NCBI GenBank assembly: GCA_903888395.1
Contig: CAISTO010000027.1
Span: 1 to 7,080, forward strand
Direction of reading: 5' to 3'
DNA: 7,080 bases
DNA from: an uncultured Bacteroidota bacterium
Lineage (GTDB): Bacteria; Bacteroidota; Bacteroidia; UKL13-3
Part shown: in pieces, positions 1-5,441 of the stretch
How the letters are laid out: every line of letters starts with the position of its first letter
Numbering within the stretch: position 1 is the first letter of the stretch
The notes under the pieces: generated by a model
Told to the model about the DNA's origin: nothing
The model's input: only the letters and a program-made list of their open reading frames with translations
The model's database searches: none
Made by a program: the position numbers and the translations under genes

Positions 1-402
1 AAAAAAGGGTTTCAAAGCTTCAATTAAAACCATTGGAGCCATCGTCAGTTTATTGGTTTTCATATCCACATTTACCAGTTCTACTTCCGCTTTTGTTAGT
101 AATTCATTTTGCTGATTGTATATTTCAAAATAAAAATGAATGCGCACTTTTGGCATTACTTTTAGCATGGTAACTATTGTTAATTCGTCATCGTAATATG
201 CCGATTTTAAATACTTACAATTCAAACTCAATACAGGCATCATTATGCCATTATCTTCAAAGCTTTTATAGGTTAATCCAATTTGTCGCAAAGCGTCTGT
301 ACGCCCTATTTCCAAGTATTGCGCATAGTTTCCATGGTATACCACACCCATTTTATCGGTTTCAGAATATCGAACTCTTACCGTTGTTTTGCTTGTAAAC
401 AT
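1..402 (-). CDS. Acyl-CoA thioesterase, YbgC/FadM-type hotdog fold (partial, C-terminus cut)
   Basis: The reading frame starts with ATG at 402 and stays open to base 1, giving 134 residues with no stop. Family members are usually about 130-140 residues, so probably only a few are missing. Seen: the N-terminal signature of the 4-hydroxybenzoyl-CoA thioesterase family, YSETDKMGVVYHGNYAQYLE (residues 12-31). Its Asp16 corresponds to the catalytic aspartate, with His23 and Asn25-Tyr26 following, then the hotdog helix (EIGRTDALRQIG) and alternating beta strands. Known for the family: cytosolic hydrolysis of short- or medium-chain acyl-CoA or acyl-ACP thioesters. The exact substrate cannot be read from sequence. 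The start lies 9 bases after the stop of the OmpA-family gene on the same strand, so the two are probably co-transcribed. In Proteobacteria ybgC heads the tol-pal operon; the same family beside an OmpA-domain protein here is suggestive only. Confidence 0.88.
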   Translation of the reverse strand, partial: MFTSKTTVRVRYSETDKMGVVYHGNYAQYLEIGRTDALRQIGLTYKSFEDNGIMMPVLSLNCKYLKSAYYDDELTIVTMLKVMPKVRIHFYFEIYNQQNELLTKAEVELVNVDMKTNKLTMAPMVLIEALKPFF

Positions 403-411
403 GTATAGTTT

Positions 412-2310
412 TTATAAAATAATTTTAAATTCTGTTCTTCTATTTTTGGCCCTGTTTGCTTCTGTTAAATTGTCAACCAAAGGTTGTGTTTCGGCATATC
501 CTTTATAAGTAATTCTCGAAGCATCAATTTTATTAGTGACCAAATATTCATAAACAGCCTTCGCACGGTTATTCGATAGTGTGAGATTATCCAGTTTTTT
601 ACCTTGGTTATCGGTATGTCCGCTAACTTCAATTCTAACCTTTGGATTTACTTGTAAAAACTGCACTAATTTATCTAATTCTGTAACCGATTCAGGTTTT
701 AAATCGAACTTGGCAGTTTCAAAGAAAATATTTTTTAAAACCACTTTTGCACCAGTAACTATTGGTGTTAAGGGAACATCTAAAAACAAAGGCTCTACAT
801 TATTTTGTTCTTTTAAACTAAAGTTTTCTGAGTAAAATAAATAACCAGCCAAACTAACATTCAATGCATAGTTTTTATTGCCTTGTAAACTCAATAAAAA
901 TGCGCCAGTAGTTTTATTAGAACGGGTTTCAATCACAGGTTTTTTAGTTGCTAAATCAATCAATTCTAATTTTGCAGCCAATTTATTTTTCTTGATGGCA
1001 TCGTAAACCACCCCTTTTACATAACCAGTTTGCTCAGGACGTGCTTCTTTGTATAATTCAAATTGATAAATATCTAAGCCGCCAAATCCTCCTTCTTTAG
1101 CCGAAGAAATAAATGCATTGATTCCATCGCTGGTAATGCTAAAACTTTGTTCGTCTTTATTAGTATTTATTGGATAACCAATATTTACAGGAGTTTGCCA
1201 GCGTCCGTTGTTAGTTCTTTTGCTGCTATAAATATCCAAACCGCCCATTCCTGGATGTCCGGCACTTACAAAAAATAGAGTTTTATCATCAAGCGCTATA
1301 AAAGGATATTGCTCATCTTTTTCTGTATTAATTTCTGGTCCACAATTAATAGGAGGGGCCCATTTCCCATTATTATAAAATGTCATCCAAATATCACTTC
1401 CTCCAAAACCACCTGGCCTGGTACTGGCAAAATAAACAGTTTTACCATTGAACGAAACACTTGGTTGAGTTTCCCAACTTCGAGTATTTACCGGTGGTCC
1501 TAAGTTTTTGGGAGTACTCCATTCTAATCCATCAAGCACACTTAATAATATATCACAACTTGTTTCCACATCGGCACAATAAGTGTAAAATATATATTGT
1601 CCATCCACACTGATAGATGCTGTTCCTTCGTTTTTATCGCTGTTTATGGGCGCACCAATTGTTTTAGCTTTTGAATAGCCACTTCCATCTTTTTTGCTAA
1701 TAAAAAAGTCTTCATTTCCTGTTCTTCTATCGCCTAAATTTCGGGTAAATAAAAGTGTTTGCAAATCTGCTGTAAGTACAGGAAAATAATCATCGTGAAT
1801 GGAGTTTACATTAGCCCCTAAATTAATAGGTTTATATGGAACAGGATGTTTGATGGATTCCACCGCAAAATCAATGTTTTTTTCGAGTTTCAAACCAATA
1901 GTTTTTTTTGCAAACCAATCGGGAAAAGGAACAAATTTTTTAATATAAATTTGTGCACTATCATAATTTGCATTTTCATACATGTAATTGGCCAATCCTA
2001 GGTAACTTAAGGGAAAATTAGGATTTACTTTTATCAATTGATGGAATAATTCCTGCGCTTTTATTTCTTGTTCTTCGCCTTCATACAAATCGGCCAAAAG
2101 CATGTGTGCGTCTATATATTTGTTATCAGCTTGTATGGCTTTATTGCAAAGCAAAATAGCCTCACTAAAATTTTGAAGGGTGAAGTTTTCTAAAGCTTGA
2201 TTAAATAATTTATCAGCTTTTTTATTTAAAGTACCTGTAATGGGCTTTTCCTGCGCATTTACAATAAAAGTAAATAAAGAAAAAAAAATAATAAAACGGA
2301 ATTTAAGCAT
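412..2310 (-). CDS. OmpA-family envelope protein with TPR, PD40 propeller, carboxypeptidase-regulatory-like and OmpA C-terminal domains (PorE-like architecture)
   Basis: This is a 632-residue exported protein. Domains in order: signal peptide at about 1-19 (hydrophobic core, then VNA|QE); TPR-like helices at about 27-125; about five PD40/WD40-like blades at about 160-418, marked by recurrent D-E-x-x-P/S, GG(S/L)DI(W/Y) and 'PxNxG..INT..DE' patterns; a carboxypeptidase-regulatory-like beta sandwich at about 428-515 (GYVKGVVYDA onward); and an OmpA C-terminal domain at about 520-632. In that last domain GHTDNQG has Asp567 and NNRAKAVYEYL has Arg582, the expected contacts to peptidoglycan diaminopimelate. 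This order matches PorE of the type IX secretion system, but many Bacteroidota paralogues share it. There is no lipobox cysteine, so it is probably periplasmic or outer-membrane-associated rather than a lipoprotein. The frame is open to an ATG at 2424, but I chose 2310 because the signal peptide begins there and the extra 38 codons mostly translate a heptamer repeat. The thioesterase follows after 9 bases. Confidence 0.88.
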   Translation of the reverse strand: MLKFRFIIFFSLFTFIVNAQEKPITGTLNKKADKLFNQALENFTLQNFSEAILLCNKAIQADNKYIDAHMLLADLYEGEEQEIKAQELFHQLIKVNPNFPLSYLGLANYMYENANYDSAQIYIKKFVPFPDWFAKKTIGLKLEKNIDFAVESIKHPVPYKPINLGANVNSIHDDYFPVLTADLQTLLFTRNLGDRRTGNEDFFISKKDGSGYSKAKTIGAPINSDKNEGTASISVDGQYIFYTYCADVETSCDILLSVLDGLEWSTPKNLGPPVNTRSWETQPSVSFNGKTVYFASTRPGGFGGSDIWMTFYNNGKWAPPINCGPEINTEKDEQYPFIALDDKTLFFVSAGHPGMGGLDIYSSKRTNNGRWQTPVNIGYPINTNKDEQSFSITSDGINAFISSAKEGGFGGLDIYQFELYKEARPEQTGYVKGVVYDAIKKNKLAAKLELIDLATKKPVIETRSNKTTGAFLLSLQGNKNYALNVSLAGYLFYSENFSLKEQNNVEPLFLDVPLTPIVTGAKVVLKNIFFETAKFDLKPESVTELDKLVQFLQVNPKVRIEVSGHTDNQGKKLDNLTLSNNRAKAVYEYLVTNKIDASRITYKGYAETQPLVDNLTEANRAKNRRTEFKIIL

Positions 2311-2333
2311 GTGTGCAATATATTTAATAAATG

Positions 2334-2368
2334 TTGAATTTTGAATGTTGGATTTTGGATTTTGAATT
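2334..2368. repeat. Heptanucleotide tandem repeat, five copies of TTGRATK
   Basis: Five contiguous 7-base units are seen on the plus strand: TTGAATT, TTGAATG, TTGGATT, TTGGATT, TTGAATT. A degenerate sixth unit (ATAAATG, 5 of 7 matches to unit 2) precedes them at 2327-2333. The array sits 23 bases upstream of the chosen start of the OmpA-family gene, in its leader or promoter region, and in the gap after the toxin-antitoxin module. Copies vary at two positions, so recent slippage is not evident. Function unknown. Confidence 0.8.
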
Positions 2369-2459
2369 AGTATTGTCAATATTAAATAGGGGATGATGAT
2401 TATGAACGCCAACAATTTTAACATTCATTTTTATGAAAATTTATAAATATAAAAAGATT

Positions 2460-2789
2460 TTATTCTGCCAAAATATCAATTAACATTTGTAATTCTTTAT
2501 CGCTAATATTTGATTGTTCCGATTTATCAAAAATATCCATTAGAAAAACTGATTTGTTTATTATTCTAACATAAGTAATTAAGCGAGCTCCACCGCTTTT
2601 ACCTTTACCTTTTGAGGTAATTGACAAACGTATTTTATAACAATCTTTTCCGAGTGGGGTTCCTAATTTAGGATTAGTTTCTAGTTCATTTAAAAGTGGA
2701 AGTAAATCTTCTTTTAAAGAATGGTATTTCTTGGCTAATTTTTTAAGTTTCCTTGCAAAAGGTTCTGTGGCAATAATATTAAAGCTCAT
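2460..2789 (-). CDS. RelE/ParE-superfamily toxin of a type II toxin-antitoxin module
   Basis: This small basic protein of 109 residues is typical in size for RelE/ParE toxins. Seen: an N-terminal strand followed by a Lys-rich helical hairpin (FARKLKKLAKKYHSLKEDL, residues 11-29), a 'NPKLGTPLGKDCYKIRLSI' segment (39-57), a Lys/Gly-rich loop ending in SGGARLITYV (65-74), and a C-terminal VFLMDIFDKSEQSNIS strand and tail (81-96). These match the RelE/HigB-like layout in which strand residues and basic side chains contact mRNA on the ribosome. Family knowledge makes mRNA cleavage the likely activity, but a ParE-like gyrase target cannot be excluded. The start overlaps the end of the upstream antitoxin gene by 11 bases, so the two are translationally coupled. 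No truncation or frameshift is seen, so the toxin looks intact. Confidence 0.85.
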   Translation of the reverse strand: MSFNIIATEPFARKLKKLAKKYHSLKEDLLPLLNELETNPKLGTPLGKDCYKIRLSITSKGKGKSGGARLITYVRIINKSVFLMDIFDKSEQSNISDKELQMLIDILAE

Positions 2790-2991
2790 CTAAAAGACTT
2801 TTTGCTGATTTCAGTTTAATCTTTCCTTGTTCGTGAAGTTTTACATCATTAAAAGCTTCTGCCATTTCCTCAATAAAACGACCATTTTGTTCATTTTTCA
2901 CTTCTTTTACAACACTAATATAGTCAAGACTTTTAACTAACTCCATAAAAAAAGGAATTCTGTTGTCTTTTATGTCAAGTATAACTTTCAT
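2779..2991 (-). CDS. Antitoxin partner of the RelE/ParE-type toxin
   Basis: A 70-residue protein directly upstream of the toxin and overlapping it by 11 bases, in the antitoxin-first order usual for type II modules. Seen: a beta-strand start (MKVILDI), a helix-forming stretch FMELVKSLDYISVVKEV (15-31), then a charged, probably helical C-terminal half (FIEEMAEAFNDVKLHEQGKIKLKSAKSLLDEL, described here in two parts: acidic 39-50, mixed-charge 51-70). There is no clear helix-turn-helix or ribbon-helix-helix signature that I can assign. The assignment therefore rests on size, composition and position next to a recognisable toxin. It resembles small antitoxins often paired with this toxin type in Bacteroidota. 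By family analogy its C-terminal part would wrap and neutralise the toxin, and the complex may repress the module's promoter. Confidence 0.75.
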   Translation of the reverse strand: MKVILDIKDNRIPFFMELVKSLDYISVVKEVKNEQNGRFIEEMAEAFNDVKLHEQGKIKLKSAKSLLDEL

Positions 2992-3007
2992 ATTTATATT
3001 TTAAAAA

Positions 3008-3037
3008 CAAATTTAATAGAATTCATTTTAAATACAA
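3008..3037 (-). promoter_or_regulatory. Candidate Bacteroidota promoter for the toxin-antitoxin operon
   Basis: Read on the minus strand, TAAATTTG (3015-3008) is an exact match to the Bacteroidota -7 element TAnnTTTG. A TTG (3037-3035) lies 19 bases upstream, matching the TTG-N19-TAnnTTTG arrangement known for this phylum. The transcript would start near 3001, about 10 bases before the antitoxin ATG at 2991, giving a very short leader. The short motif in AT-rich DNA makes chance matches possible, but the position and spacing are right. Confidence 0.45.
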
Positions 3038-3149
3038 TAACTAAAATGAAATTGGAAATATAAAAGCATGGTAAAACATTTCAATAAGTTCATTTTTAAA
3101 ATCCAATATATTTTCAAAACCTTATCTATAAAAGTGCAAGAAAATAAAT

Positions 3150-3629
3150 TTACAACAAACCATTTTCGGTTTTTTGCTCTTGTTCATATACATGGTCAAT
3201 TAATAAATTTGATTTGTTATCGGCAGCCTCTGTAGCCAATACATCGCACCGTTCGTTTCCAGGATGGCCGGCATGTCCTTTTACCCAATGCATTTTTACT
3301 TGATGTTGTGCATATATTTTTAAAAATTCGTTCCATAAATCTGCATTTTTTTTTCCTACAAATCCTTTTGCTTTCCATCCAAAAACCCATTTTTTTTCAA
3401 TGGCATCGCACACATATTTACTATCCGTAAAAATATTTACTTGCATATTTGGATTTTTTAATTGCTGTAAAGCAACAATAACAGCCAATAATTCCATGCG
3501 GTTATTGGTAGTATATCGGTAACCAGCTGAAAGTTCTTTTTTAAATTTCCCGCTTGTTAAAACTATGCCATAACCTCCATTTCCCGGGTTTCCCCTTGCA
3601 GCGCCATCGGTGTAAATATTTATAATCAT
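3150..3629 (-). CDS. rnhA: Ribonuclease HI
   Basis: RNase HI cuts the RNA strand of RNA-DNA hybrids in the cytoplasm, removing R-loops and lagging-strand primer RNA. The 159 residues carry the full catalytic set: Asp8 in YTDGAARGNPG, Glu46 in NNRMELLA, Asp69 in FTDSKYV, His119 in WVKGHAGHPGNE and Asp129, equivalent to E. coli D10, E48, D70, H124 and D134. The basic-protrusion (handle) region is also present, with tryptophans at 81, 85 and 99 and lysines between. Length is close to the 155 residues of the E. coli enzyme. Its ATG overlaps the TGA of the acetyltransferase gene by four bases (ATGA), so it is probably translated by coupling as the last gene of a three-gene cluster. Nothing is missing or odd. 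Confidence 0.97.
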   Translation of the reverse strand: MIINIYTDGAARGNPGNGGYGIVLTSGKFKKELSAGYRYTTNNRMELLAVIVALQQLKNPNMQVNIFTDSKYVCDAIEKKWVFGWKAKGFVGKKNADLWNEFLKIYAQHQVKMHWVKGHAGHPGNERCDVLATEAADNKSNLLIDHVYEQEQKTENGLL

Positions 3630-4111
3630 TTGTTTAAAAGCGTAGAAATTGTTTCTTCATTTAACCTGTAAGTAGTCCATTCGTTCATTGCGGTAGCACC
3701 TAAACTCTCGTAAAAATCAATAGCAGGTTTATTCCAATTTAGCACACTCCAATCAACCCTGCCACAGTTTCTTTGTTTTGCTAGCGCAATAACTTGTAGC
3801 AATAATTTTTTGCCGTATCCTTTGCCTCGGTGGCTTTCTAACACAAATAAATCTTCTAAATAAATGCCAGGTTTACTTACAAAAGTGCTAAAATTATGAA
3901 AGAACAATGCAAAGCCTATTGGTTCGTTGTTTTCAAATGCAATGATGCATTCAGCATATGATTTATGTGAAAATAAATGTTCAATAATAGTTTCTGGAGT
4001 TGCTTGAACTTGATCTGAAAGTTTTTCGTATTCAGCAATGGCTTTTATTAAATCAACAATGGTTTTTGCATCGTTAATAGTTGCTGGTTTAATTTCAAAA
4101 TTAGTTGTCAT
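3626..4111 (-). CDS. GNAT N-acetyltransferase, diamine/thialysine (SSAT-like) type
   Basis: The 161-residue single-domain GNAT protein transfers acetyl from acetyl-CoA to an amine. Seen: an N-terminal strand and helix (FEIKPATINDAKTIVDLIKA), the central strand YLEDLFVL (84-91), the acetyl-CoA pyrophosphate loop RGKGYGKK (95-102), and WSVLNWNKPAIDFYESLGA (121-139), which contains Tyr134 at the position of the general acid in SSAT enzymes. The FFHNFSTF and PGIYLEDLFV segments are characteristic of the spermidine/spermine and thialysine acetyltransferase branch, so a polyamine- or lysine-analogue substrate is likely, though substrate cannot be read with certainty. The frame extends to a TTG at 4123, but the ATG at 4111 gives the normal N-terminus. 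The start overlaps the end of the upstream secreted-protein gene by 11 bases, and the stop overlaps rnhA by 4. Confidence 0.9.
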   Translation of the reverse strand: MTTNFEIKPATINDAKTIVDLIKAIAEYEKLSDQVQATPETIIEHLFSHKSYAECIIAFENNEPIGFALFFHNFSTFVSKPGIYLEDLFVLESHRGKGYGKKLLLQVIALAKQRNCGRVDWSVLNWNKPAIDFYESLGATAMNEWTTYRLNEETISTLLNK

Positions 4112-4628
4112 CTTTTTCTGCAATCTTGTATTTTAAATGAAAGGTTTTATTCACCAAATTTTTAGTATTTCTAGCTATGTATGTATATTTAATTTTAACA
4201 TCCCAAGTATTTTTATTTACTTTTTTTCCTACAATGCTTCCTTTTTGAATTACATAATTTCCCGCATCCATACAAAAACAGCTTTGGGAATATAATAAAT
4301 GTGATTTTTTGAAATTATTAAGGTTGTATATAAATTTATTTCCTTTTGGCAAAACTTTAAAAAACAATCTTTCTACAAACTCGTCATCCGAAATCATTAA
4401 ATATTCTTTGCTCCTAAACTCGTATTTAAAAACCAATTCTTTTCCATTTACCACTTCAAATTCTGGATTAATAGAGTCTGCTGTATTGAAAACAATCGTT
4501 TTATTGGGCATGAAAAATGCTTTTTTGCTTTCAGGATTAAATGCATTTTGAAGGCTATCGGGATTTTCTTGCGCTTTTGCAAAAAAGTTGAAAGAAAAAA
4601 TGATAGCTATGGTGATAAAAAATTTCAT
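4101..4628 (-). CDS. Secreted protein of unknown function
   Basis: A 175-residue protein I do not recognise. Seen: a clear signal peptide (MKFFITIAIIFSFNFFAKAQ; predicted cleavage after AKA at about 19, before QE). No lipobox is present, so export to the periplasm or outside is likely. The mature part is rich in Lys, Asn, Phe and Tyr with alternating hydrophobic residues, which suggests a mostly beta fold. It has one closely spaced cysteine pair in SCFCMDAG (about 116-123), which could form a disulfide or bind a metal. There are no membrane spans beyond the signal and no C-terminal sorting domain. It is the first gene of a cluster with the GNAT enzyme (11-base overlap) and rnhA. Those are cytoplasmic, so the cluster is probably co-expression rather than one pathway. 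It diverges from nth across 92 bases. Confidence 0.75.
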   Translation of the reverse strand: MKFFITIAIIFSFNFFAKAQENPDSLQNAFNPESKKAFFMPNKTIVFNTADSINPEFEVVNGKELVFKYEFRSKEYLMISDDEFVERLFFKVLPKGNKFIYNLNNFKKSHLLYSQSCFCMDAGNYVIQKGSIVGKKVNKNTWDVKIKYTYIARNTKNLVNKTFHLKYKIAEKDDN

Positions 4629-4720
4629 GTTTTTAGTTTATTTTGGAGCAATAATAATCAATAGAATTATTGTTCAAACAATTTGATTTAAACATTGTAT
4701 AAATATTACGAAGCTATTTT
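4629..4720. promoter_or_regulatory. Divergent intergenic region with small inverted repeats
   Basis: These 92 bases separate the divergent starts of the secreted hypothetical (minus) and nth (plus), so both promoters should lie here or overlap the gene starts. I find no exact TAnnTTTG element on either strand. Two overlapping inverted repeats are visible: CAATAAT at 4649-4655 with ATTATTG at 4666-4672, and ATTGTT-CA-AACAAT at 4669-4682. In DNA this AT-rich such short repeats can be chance, so an operator role is only possible. Confidence 0.35.
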
Positions 4721-5371
4721 ATGAGAAAAAAGGAAAGATTTGAGCATATCATTAATTATTTTAAAACTAATCAGCCAATTGCAGAAACAGAATTACATTA
4801 CGAAAATCCGTTTCAGTTATTAATAGCTGTTATACTTTCGGCTCAATGTACCGATAAAAGGATTAATTTGGTAACACCAGAATTATTCAAAGCATTTCCA
4901 AATCCTAAAAAATTGGCAGACGCTGAGTTCAATGAAGTATTTTATTATATAAAATCGGTTAGTTACCCAAGTAATAAAAGCAAGCATTTAATTGGCATGG
5001 CTCAAATGTTGGTGAAAGATTTTAAAAATAAAATTCCTGAAAGCACAGAAGATTTGATGAAATTACCGGGAGTGGGTCGTAAAACAGCCAATGTGATTAC
5101 ATCGGTAATATTTAATCAACCAAGCATGGCAGTAGATACTCATGTGTTCAGAGTGAGTAACCGTTTGGGATTAACAACTTCAAAAACACCGCTTCAAACC
5201 GAAAATCAATTATTGCAATACATTCCTGAAGAATTTGTTGCCATTGCTCATCATTGGTTAATATTACATGGTAGATATACTTGCACCGCACGTTCGCCAA
5301 AATGTAATATTTGTCCTTTAACTGACTATTGTAATTCATATTCAAAATTTAAAAAAGCAGCATTGAAATAA
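4721..5371 (+). CDS. nth: Endonuclease III (DNA glycosylase/AP lyase)
   Basis: A base-excision repair enzyme that removes oxidised pyrimidines and nicks the abasic site. The 216 residues are close to the 211 of E. coli Nth. Seen: the N-terminal helical part with LLIAVILSAQCTDKRIN (33-49); the helix-hairpin-helix LPGVGRKTANV (115-125) with catalytic Lys121; VDTHV with catalytic Asp139 (E. coli K120 and D138); and the C-terminal [4Fe-4S] loop with Cys188, 195, 198 and 204 in the canonical C-x6-C-x2-C-x5-C spacing. All key residues are present, so it should be active. It reads away from the secreted hypothetical gene. The next plus-strand gene starts 70 bases after its stop and may have its own promoter. 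Confidence 0.97.
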   Translation: MRKKERFEHIINYFKTNQPIAETELHYENPFQLLIAVILSAQCTDKRINLVTPELFKAFPNPKKLADAEFNEVFYYIKSVSYPSNKSKHLIGMAQMLVKDFKNKIPESTEDLMKLPGVGRKTANVITSVIFNQPSMAVDTHVFRVSNRLGLTTSKTPLQTENQLLQYIPEEFVAIAHHWLILHGRYTCTARSPKCNICPLTDYCNSYSKFKKAALK

Positions 5372-5372
5372 A

Positions 5373-5380
5373 TATTTTTG
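5373..5380 (+). promoter_or_regulatory. Possible -7 promoter element upstream of the WD40 gene
   Basis: TATTTTTG matches the Bacteroidota -7 consensus TAnnTTTG exactly and begins two bases after the nth stop. No TTG is found at the expected 17-23 base distance upstream, so support is partial. If used, transcription would start near 5386, just before the palindrome at 5391-5412, placing that palindrome in the early leader. Confidence 0.25.
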
Positions 5381-5390
5381 CCCAATATTT

Positions 5391-5412
5391 ATATTATTTG
5401 CGCAAATAATAT
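5391..5412. promoter_or_regulatory. Perfect 22-bp palindrome between nth and the WD40 gene
   Basis: The two 11-base halves ATATTATTTGC and GCAAATAATAT are exact reverse complements with no loop, centred between 5401 and 5402. It lies 20 bases after the nth stop and 29 bases before the start of the WD40 gene. A loop-less AT-rich palindrome with a GC centre fits a dimeric repressor or activator site better than an intrinsic terminator, since there is no GC-rich stem and no clear T-tract. Role inferred, not shown. Confidence 0.5.
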
Positions 5413-5441
5413 TAGTTTGCAAAAATTACAAAAAACAATAG

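Noticed and set aside
581..835. Plus-strand open frame of 84 codons
   Set aside because: Antisense to the OmpA C-terminal domain, whose motifs are clear on the minus strand; its own translation has no recognisable feature. The frames at 177-398 and 1309-1503 were rejected for the same reason against the thioesterase and the propeller region.
2334..2368. CRISPR-like array
   Set aside because: Units are 7 bases and directly contiguous with no spacers, so this is a simple tandem repeat.
2425..2436. Hairpin TCAT-TTTT-ATGA as a terminator after the toxin gene
   Set aside because: The stem is only four base pairs, AT-rich, and not followed by a convincing T-tract on the minus strand; it is expected by chance here.
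3016..3149. Possible small gene or RNA between rnhA and the antitoxin
   Set aside because: Short AT-rich stretch; the only ATG frames seen stop within a few codons and no structured or conserved element is recognisable.
4112..4123. TTG start extending the acetyltransferase by four residues
   Set aside because: The codon at 4123-4121 is TTG, and the ATG at 4111 gives a normal GNAT N-terminus. The longer form would increase overlap with the upstream gene to 23 bases with no added motif.
4309..4551. Plus-strand open frame of 80 codons
   Set aside because: Antisense to the secreted hypothetical, which has a signal peptide and coupled downstream genes; nothing supports coding on the plus strand.
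2460..4628. A combined defence system formed by RNase HI, the acetyltransferase and the toxin-antitoxin pair
   Set aside because: RNase HI is a standard housekeeping enzyme, the acetyltransferase resembles small-molecule enzymes rather than tRNA-acetylating toxins, and the toxin module is separated by 158 bases with its own promoter. Nothing ties them functionally.
5148..5345. Minus-strand open frame inside nth
   Set aside because: Antisense to the iron-sulfur cluster region of endonuclease III. The frame at 6089-6295 inside the WD40 gene is likewise a shadow of the repeat-coding strand.
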